A stretch of DNA of 64,000 bases. Source: Larix kaempferi. Taxonomy: Eukaryota; Streptophyta; Pinopsida; Pinales; Pinaceae. The translations under genes were made by a program, and so were the position numbers. The stretch is taken from contig BSBM01000036.1 in assembly GCA_027924585.1 (NCBI GenBank), forward strand, positions 3,961,001 through 4,025,000, in the 5' to 3' direction. The notes beneath the pieces were generated by a model. That model saw only the letters and a list, made by a program, of their open reading frames with translations, did not search any database and had not been told where the DNA came from. This document shows, one piece after another, positions 59,841-64,000 of the stretch (positions are counted from its first letter, which is position 1; each line of letters starts with the position of its first letter).

Positions 59841-60056
59841 CTAGTAATTAATCAAGATTGTACTGTAATGATATGAAGACAAACATATGATAAACTTAAC
59901 CATGAAACATACCTGTAAGCCATACCTATCAAGATTGCTTGTAATCTTCTTATGGAAGGCCTTAGCCTCATCTCCCTCTGAGACAAGAACTTCTTCACTT
60001 ATGCAAGTGACCAATCCATCTTCTTCTAGGATTAACCCAATCCACTTGATTTGCAA
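59841..60056 (-). pseudogene. copia-4 gag N-terminal scrap
   Basis: Minus-strand WIGLILEEDGLVTCISEEV followed by EGDEAKAFHKK matches residues about 25-60 of copia-3 gag (WKYRISLVLEENDLDKYVSE...EGDEAKAMHKK). The rest of the domain is missing. Confidence 0.75.
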
Positions 60057-60206
60057 GAATTGGACCTAAAGCTAGATTAGGGTTTGTCAAAGAAACCCCA
60101 AGAATTCAAACTTCCGAAAGGATAGAAATATGTGCCTTGATGAGCTGATCAAGTTGGTATATTCAGAATTTGAAAACTGCAAAGTTTCACCCCTCGAAAT
60201 TGCCTT

Positions 60207-61362
60207 TTAGATTTTCGGATTCACTAGGGAGGACCCTGAATTAGGGTTTGAGTTTCCCGGAGCTTCACCCAACCAAAATATTTGATTCAAATCTCTAAGC
60301 TTCGATTTTTCTGAGGAGCTTCCAGCCATGGTCACAGATTTCCAAAATTCCAAATTTTGTAGAAGCCCTAATTTTCCATCTTTCCGATCAAAGTCCCGAA
60401 CTGGGGTTTGATCAAGCCCGGCCTTCTGCCCAACCAAAAAATCTCATCTTGGTCTCTAAATTTTGATTTTGATGAGTAGCATTCAGCCGTGGTCTCCGAT
60501 TACAAAAATTCCAACTTTCTCCGAAGCCCTAAATTCCGGAAGCCATGAATGAAGGTGCTCAAAAATAATTCTGATTTGACAAAAATATGTACCTGATTGT
60601 TTCTGGTGTAACTTCAAACTTTTTGATCCACAGGGTCTAAAATTTTTTCCTGAGATATCCCGACCTGTTATCTTTCCATCCTGATAGGTCTGACCTCAAT
60701 TGGATTCTCTGAGAGAGAGTTATGCCAAGTGTCGCAACGTGACTTGTTTATGGGATACTACAGGAGATCGAACTTGTACGGCGTGCCACGTGTCACTGGT
60801 ACAACTTCGGCCTCTGAAATTTTTTCCTGAGATAGCCCGACCTGTTATATTTCCATCCCAATAGGTCTGACCTCAATTGGATTCTCTGATAGAGAGTTAT
60901 GCCAAGTGTCGCAACGTGACCTGTTTATGGGATAATACAGGAGAGCGAACTTGTATGGCGTGCCACGTATCACTGGTTCAACTTCGGCCTTTGAAAGTTT
61001 TTTCTGAGATAGTACATTATGTGTACTACCTGTCACTTTTTACAAAATTTCATTTGGAGCTTCCCATCCCAAGTTATGACCTTTTTCCCAAGGTCACTTG
61101 ATTTTGACTCAGATCTGGAAGAGGCAGAAACCCTATATTGTACAGATCATAAATCACAAAGTACAATGAATTAGAGGTTGTCCTTTGGACACAAGGTACA
61201 TGTAGATCTGATCTTCGACGTGTAAAAGTTCCAGATCTGAAAACTTCACAAAAATTGATTTATAGCGAAAGTGATACGATGACTGGTTTTTGCTATATCA
61301 AGCCCTAACATCGTAAGTGCAACAAGTGTCATACATGCCATATCATGCCTTCTTTCAGGCTA
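60207..61362 (-). repeat. copia-4 leader with tandem duplications
   Basis: A 177-bp unit is repeated head to tail at 60651 and 60828 (TGAGATA-CCCGACCTGTTAT...ACTTCGGCCT). An older, diverged duplication of about 160 bp spans about 60220-60540 (CCCAACCAAAA-AT..., GAAGCCCTAA). The minus-strand leader has no gag start of its own beyond the scrap at 60056. Confidence 0.75.
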
Positions 61363-61374
61363 GCTCTGATACCA
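61363..61374 (-). promoter_or_regulatory. copia-4 primer-binding site
   Basis: TGGTATCAGAGC on the minus strand: perfect initiator-Met type. Confidence 0.9.
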
Positions 61375-62108
61375 TGTTAAATTTTCAGATTTTACTTCAA
61401 TCTGATCTAGGATCTTAACTAAGAGAACAACATGTACAGCAAATCTATATCATATCAATCATGGACACAATAATGCAAGGACACAAGAGACACAAAGTTT
61501 ACTTGGGGAAAACCATAAAGGTGAAAAACCCCAATAACTTCCTCAGAGATAGATAGAGCAATGATACAACCAGAATACAAGAGATAGTCTTCTCCTAGCA
61601 GTAGAGCCTCCTCCTCCACAAGTGCGCCACTCTCCAAAGTGTGAGTGAGAGAATAGAATGTGTAAAATGAGAGAGACACACTCTCTATTTATACACTAAC
61701 TTAACTTGACCTTTACTCAACTAGGTCAGCCTCAACTTAACCACTTAACATAATGCTGACTGGGTCGACCCCCACTAGGGTGGTCTAATAACCCTTTGAC
61801 CCACATGGACGACCCCCAATAGGGTGGTCTAATAACCCTTTGACCCACATGACTTATACAGGGCCGACCCCAACAAGGTGGTCTAATAACCCATCAAGTA
61901 TAAGTTACAACACTTACAATATAAATGACGACACTTCCGTACAGAGGAATAATAACATCTCTATAGGAATACAACCACTTCCGTATAGAGGAATAATAAC
62001 ATCTCTATAGGAATACAACCACTTCCGTATAGAGGAATAATAACATCTCTATAGGAATACAATATACATATATGTGAAATACATTCCGAAGTTACATATA
62101 CATCTACA
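61375..62108 (-). repeat. copia-4 5' LTR
   Basis: TGTTAAATTTTCAG... to ...ATACATCTACA on the plus strand, followed by the AATAA target duplication. Three copies of the 44-bp unit lie at about 61930-62063. Confidence 0.94.
61683..61694 (-). promoter_or_regulatory. TATA box in copia-4 5' LTR
   Basis: GTATAAATAGAG on the minus strand. Confidence 0.7.
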
Positions 62109-62330
62109 AATAAGAGGAAATGGAAAGCAACAGATCTCCCTACCATAGAGAAAAATGTGTATCCTCTACTCGGGAAAATGCATCAAGAGCCACAAAGAAT
62201 AGACTTGGCAACACTAGACAAGGAAAATTTGAAGCTGGTACAAGAAGTTAAAGAACTCCAAAATGCAGTCAAAAGAGAAGAAACGTATGCCTGTATAATT
62301 TTTCAAATGGCAATTGAAATACACTAGGAA
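62109..62330 (+). pseudogene. Endogenous caulimovirid coat region end, copy B
   Basis: Resumes after copia-4 (LPTIEKNVYPLLGKMH, then LVQEVKELQNAVKREE) and reaches the TAG at 62325-62327 that copy A has at 39198. No viral enzyme domain follows. Confidence 0.75.
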
Positions 62331-62359
62331 AAAAGTGTTACTCCGTCAACTTTGAAATA

Positions 62360-62697
62360 AAAAGGGCGTATTATGTGTCAAGCCAAAATCCAATGGCTCA
62401 TGCACAGTCATCCATTACCAATGGCACCACTATTCAGCTATGCCACCAAAAGGGAGACATCGGTATTCTTCATGAGGTTAGCGCTGCATCTTCAACTTCA
62501 TGCTAACCGCATTGCAACTTCTGTCCTTAAGACATTTGAAATCCCTCACAACAGAAGCTGCTTTTATGTGACCAACCACAACTTGGGTTCCTATGCATAT
62601 GTCCGCCTCTTACAAGGCTGCATTCACAACAATTCCTTATAAGAAGGCAAGTTACTCCATTCCCACATGATCCAGAGCAGAATTTGGGCAGAGAGAT
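62360..62697 (+). pseudogene. PPR gene fragment, copy B, truncated by insertion
   Basis: Homologous to 39270-39580 in copy A: FSYATKRETSVFFMR, RIATSVLKTFEIPHN, then YVRLLQGCIHNNSL with a TAA at 62640-62642 where copy A reads on. Homology stops at 62697 (copy A continues AGATATTTGC), where TGTTAGTAATATTATCC begins. The repeats themselves are therefore missing here. Confidence 0.8.
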
Positions 62698-63490
62698 TGT
62701 TAGTAATATTATCCACAAATGGCTCGGTTGTGCCGAAAAGGAGAATCACCGTCTCTAAAATGACAATCTCAAGGAACACACTCGTCACGTAAGGATTGGA
62801 AGAGCCAGATAAAGTTTTAGGGGGCTCGAAGGGAAGTCCATCAATGGGAGAGATCTAGTAAGGGAGGGAGATGAGCCTGGGTTTTAAACCCCCGAGAGCG
62901 CCCCTGATTAAAAACCACTAAGGACAGGTGTCACCTCTCCAGTCATTCAGGGGGCAAAATATGGTTTACTCAAACCATATCCTTGATCCCCTGAAACCAC
63001 TTGGGGGGCAATTAGGGTGGTTTCTGTAGGTGGGAGCCACCAGGCAGTTAAACGATGATGAAAGTGGGCCACATGTTGAAAGGCGTACTAATGATCACTC
63101 ATCCCGAGGAGATAACTTGAAAGATCGACGACAGTCAGTATTTCAGGGCACCCAATCTGTCCGATATTTAATCCAACGAAGCCGCCCCTAAATAAGAAAC
63201 CACTAGGTCCACGTTGCGCATTTTCCCGCAATCAGGACCTCGAAAGTGGTTTTCTAAACCCGTTCTAGAGGAGCCATGAAACCACCTTTAGCCACCACTC
63301 ACCATTTCCCGAGGCTTCGCACTCCTGTCCCCTCGCATTAACCCCAAACATGCGTAAACGGTCATTCCTGCCGCCATCTACATCATTTGGCTCCTGATGC
63401 ATTTAAGGAGGCTATCTACCCCCATCCCTGAATCCAATCCGAGCACCCCACGTACTACCGCATTTATGATTGGCTCGCCCGAGGCTTTCC

Positions 63491-63500
63491 TTATAAATAC
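63491..63500 (+). promoter_or_regulatory. TATA box upstream of the terminal ORF
   Basis: TTATAAATAC, followed by C, about 120 bp before the ATG at 63618, with a pyrimidine-rich stretch between. Spacing fits a core promoter. Confidence 0.55.
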
Positions 63501-63617
63501 TCACCTTGAGCATCCATTCGATTAACTGTTTTCCCTTGACTCCGAGGCTCTCAAATATTTACCCACTTTCTTCAAAGCACCCCAGAATCCGTAGCCTGCA
63601 CACTCCCCTGCTCCAAC

Positions 63618-64000
63618 ATGACCTCCGAACGCATCCCTGAAGGTGCCTCTACGCCCTTGACCAACAGTTCAGATGACCATATCGGCGACGAGTTCTTTGA
63701 TGTCCATGACCCCGTATCCTCCTTCCATAACCTGCACTCATTAGCTCTGGAAGCCCAAGAGCAAGCAAGGAAGGGAAATGACCTGTTTAATGCGTCAACC
63801 TCCGGATTAGATAAAATGATCCTCCCGACGACCAAACATTTTCCTGAGGTAATACAATGGTGTGCATCTTGTTATGTGTCTGAGAAGAGAGCCATCATGT
63901 CTAGAAAGGGAAATGTGGTTTGTTCCATAAGCAACCAACCCATTATGGAGCTGACAAACACCCGAGAAGAGTCGGGTTTTCAGTTTGACGAAGGGGTGTT
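63618..64000 (+). CDS. Unrecognised ORF, partial at window end
   Basis: Open from ATG 63618 to the last base (127 complete codons plus two bases). The N-terminus is Ser/Asp-rich (MTSERIPEGASTPLTNSSDD); then a helical, hydrophilic stretch, and then FPEVIQWCASCYVSEKRAIM and CSISNQPIMELTN. I do not recognise a family. The style (a short acidic leader, then a compact domain) would fit a retroelement Gag-like protein, but that is a guess. Codon use is richer in C/G than the viral and copia remnants. It has its own TATA box, and no lesions are visible so far, suggesting a younger element than its surroundings. Confidence 0.5.
   Translation, partial: MTSERIPEGASTPLTNSSDDHIGDEFFDVHDPVSSFHNLHSLALEAQEQARKGNDLFNASTSGLDKMILPTTKHFPEVIQWCASCYVSEKRAIMSRKGNVVCSISNQPIMELTNTREESGFQFDEGV

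Larger units (their letters stand above)
54871..62108 (-). mobile_element. copia-4: Ty1/copia-type element inserted in the viral coat gene
   Basis: LTRs 54871-55562 and 61375-62108, an iMet PBS, a polypurine tract, and a 5-bp target duplication AATAA (54866-54870 and 62109-62113). Copy A near 38983 is the empty site. Minus-strand interior: a long leader with duplications, a gag N-terminal scrap, the intron-like segment, a pol remnant, two tandem arrays and the 3' LTR. By eye its LTRs are the most alike of the four, so it is probably the youngest copia here, yet its coding part is the most degraded; this suggests it moved as a non-autonomous element. Confidence 0.94.
41219..62697 (+). repeat. 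Tandem duplication unit, copy B (viral block + PPR fragment), multiply interrupted
   Basis: Homologous to copy A from 28733. It is interrupted by the LARD-like element (42286-51310) and copia-4 (54871-62108), and cut at 62697/62698 within the PPR fragment by another insertion. Removing the insertions leaves about 5.2 kb, matching about 5.4 kb in copy A. Confidence 0.8.
62698..64000 (+). mobile_element. Unidentified element inserted in PPR copy B (right end outside window)
   Basis: Comparison with copy A puts the left edge at 62697/62698; the insert begins with TG (TGTTAGTAATATTATCC), as LTRs do. It has a different base composition (more GC), a perfect small hairpin at 62946-62995, a TATA box at 63491 and an ORF from 63618. 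No TGG-start primer site is seen between the TATA box and the ORF, so either the ORF is inside a very long LTR or this is not an LTR element. Confidence 0.5.

Overview
The window looks like intergenic DNA from a large seed-plant nuclear genome. It is AT-rich and almost entirely built of nested and decayed retroelements. It also holds an endogenous caulimovirid (plant pararetrovirus), a fragment of a plant PPR gene, and a LINE with the plant DUF4283-type ORF1. A gymnosperm is my guess, from the density of old LTR elements and the divergent caulimovirid; the sequence does not prove it. I see no convincing intact host gene, no rRNA or tRNA gene and no CRISPR.

Layout. 1-7.3 kb: the 5' two thirds of a minus-strand Ty3/gypsy element (reverse transcriptase, protease, frameshifted gag, 2 kb leader, PBS, 5' LTR), cut by the window edge. 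7.4-10.7 kb: a strongly decayed minus-strand LTR element with no coding left. 11.2-11.4 kb: a foldback (MITE-like) hairpin. 12.0-16.2 kb: copia-1. 16.2-19.8 kb: AT-rich sequence with many short tandem duplications. 19.9-26.9 kb: an ORF1-only LINE ('half-LINE') bracketed by a 12-bp target duplication and split at its start codon by copia-2 (20.1-25.4 kb, 5-bp target duplication ATATG). 27.0-28.7 kb: unassigned.

28.7-62.7 kb is the most interesting part. A unit made of caulimovirid leader, movement protein and coat protein followed directly by a PPR gene fragment occurs twice in tandem (copy A from 28733, copy B from 41219). Copy A is interrupted by copia-3 (32554-38178). Copy B is interrupted by a 9-kb non-coding LTR element (LARD-like, 42286-51310) and by copia-4 (54871-62108). 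Each copy supplies the empty site for the insertions in the other, so boundaries can be set almost to the base. Several stop codons and a lost zinc-finger cysteine are shared by both copies, so the unit was already defective when it was duplicated. Viral protease, reverse transcriptase and RNase H are absent from both. From 62698 an unidentified element interrupts the PPR fragment of copy B; it has a TATA box and an ORF that runs off the window end.

The four copia elements are all on the minus strand. They have tRNA-iMet primer sites and different LTRs, but share two unusual traits. All lack protease and most or all of integrase and carry, at the gag/pol border, a homologous 350-490 bp non-coding, intron-like segment. 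Each also has its own unrelated tandem-repeat array between the end of pol and the 3' LTR. Work was by eye; identities and boundaries are estimates unless a target duplication or empty site fixes them.
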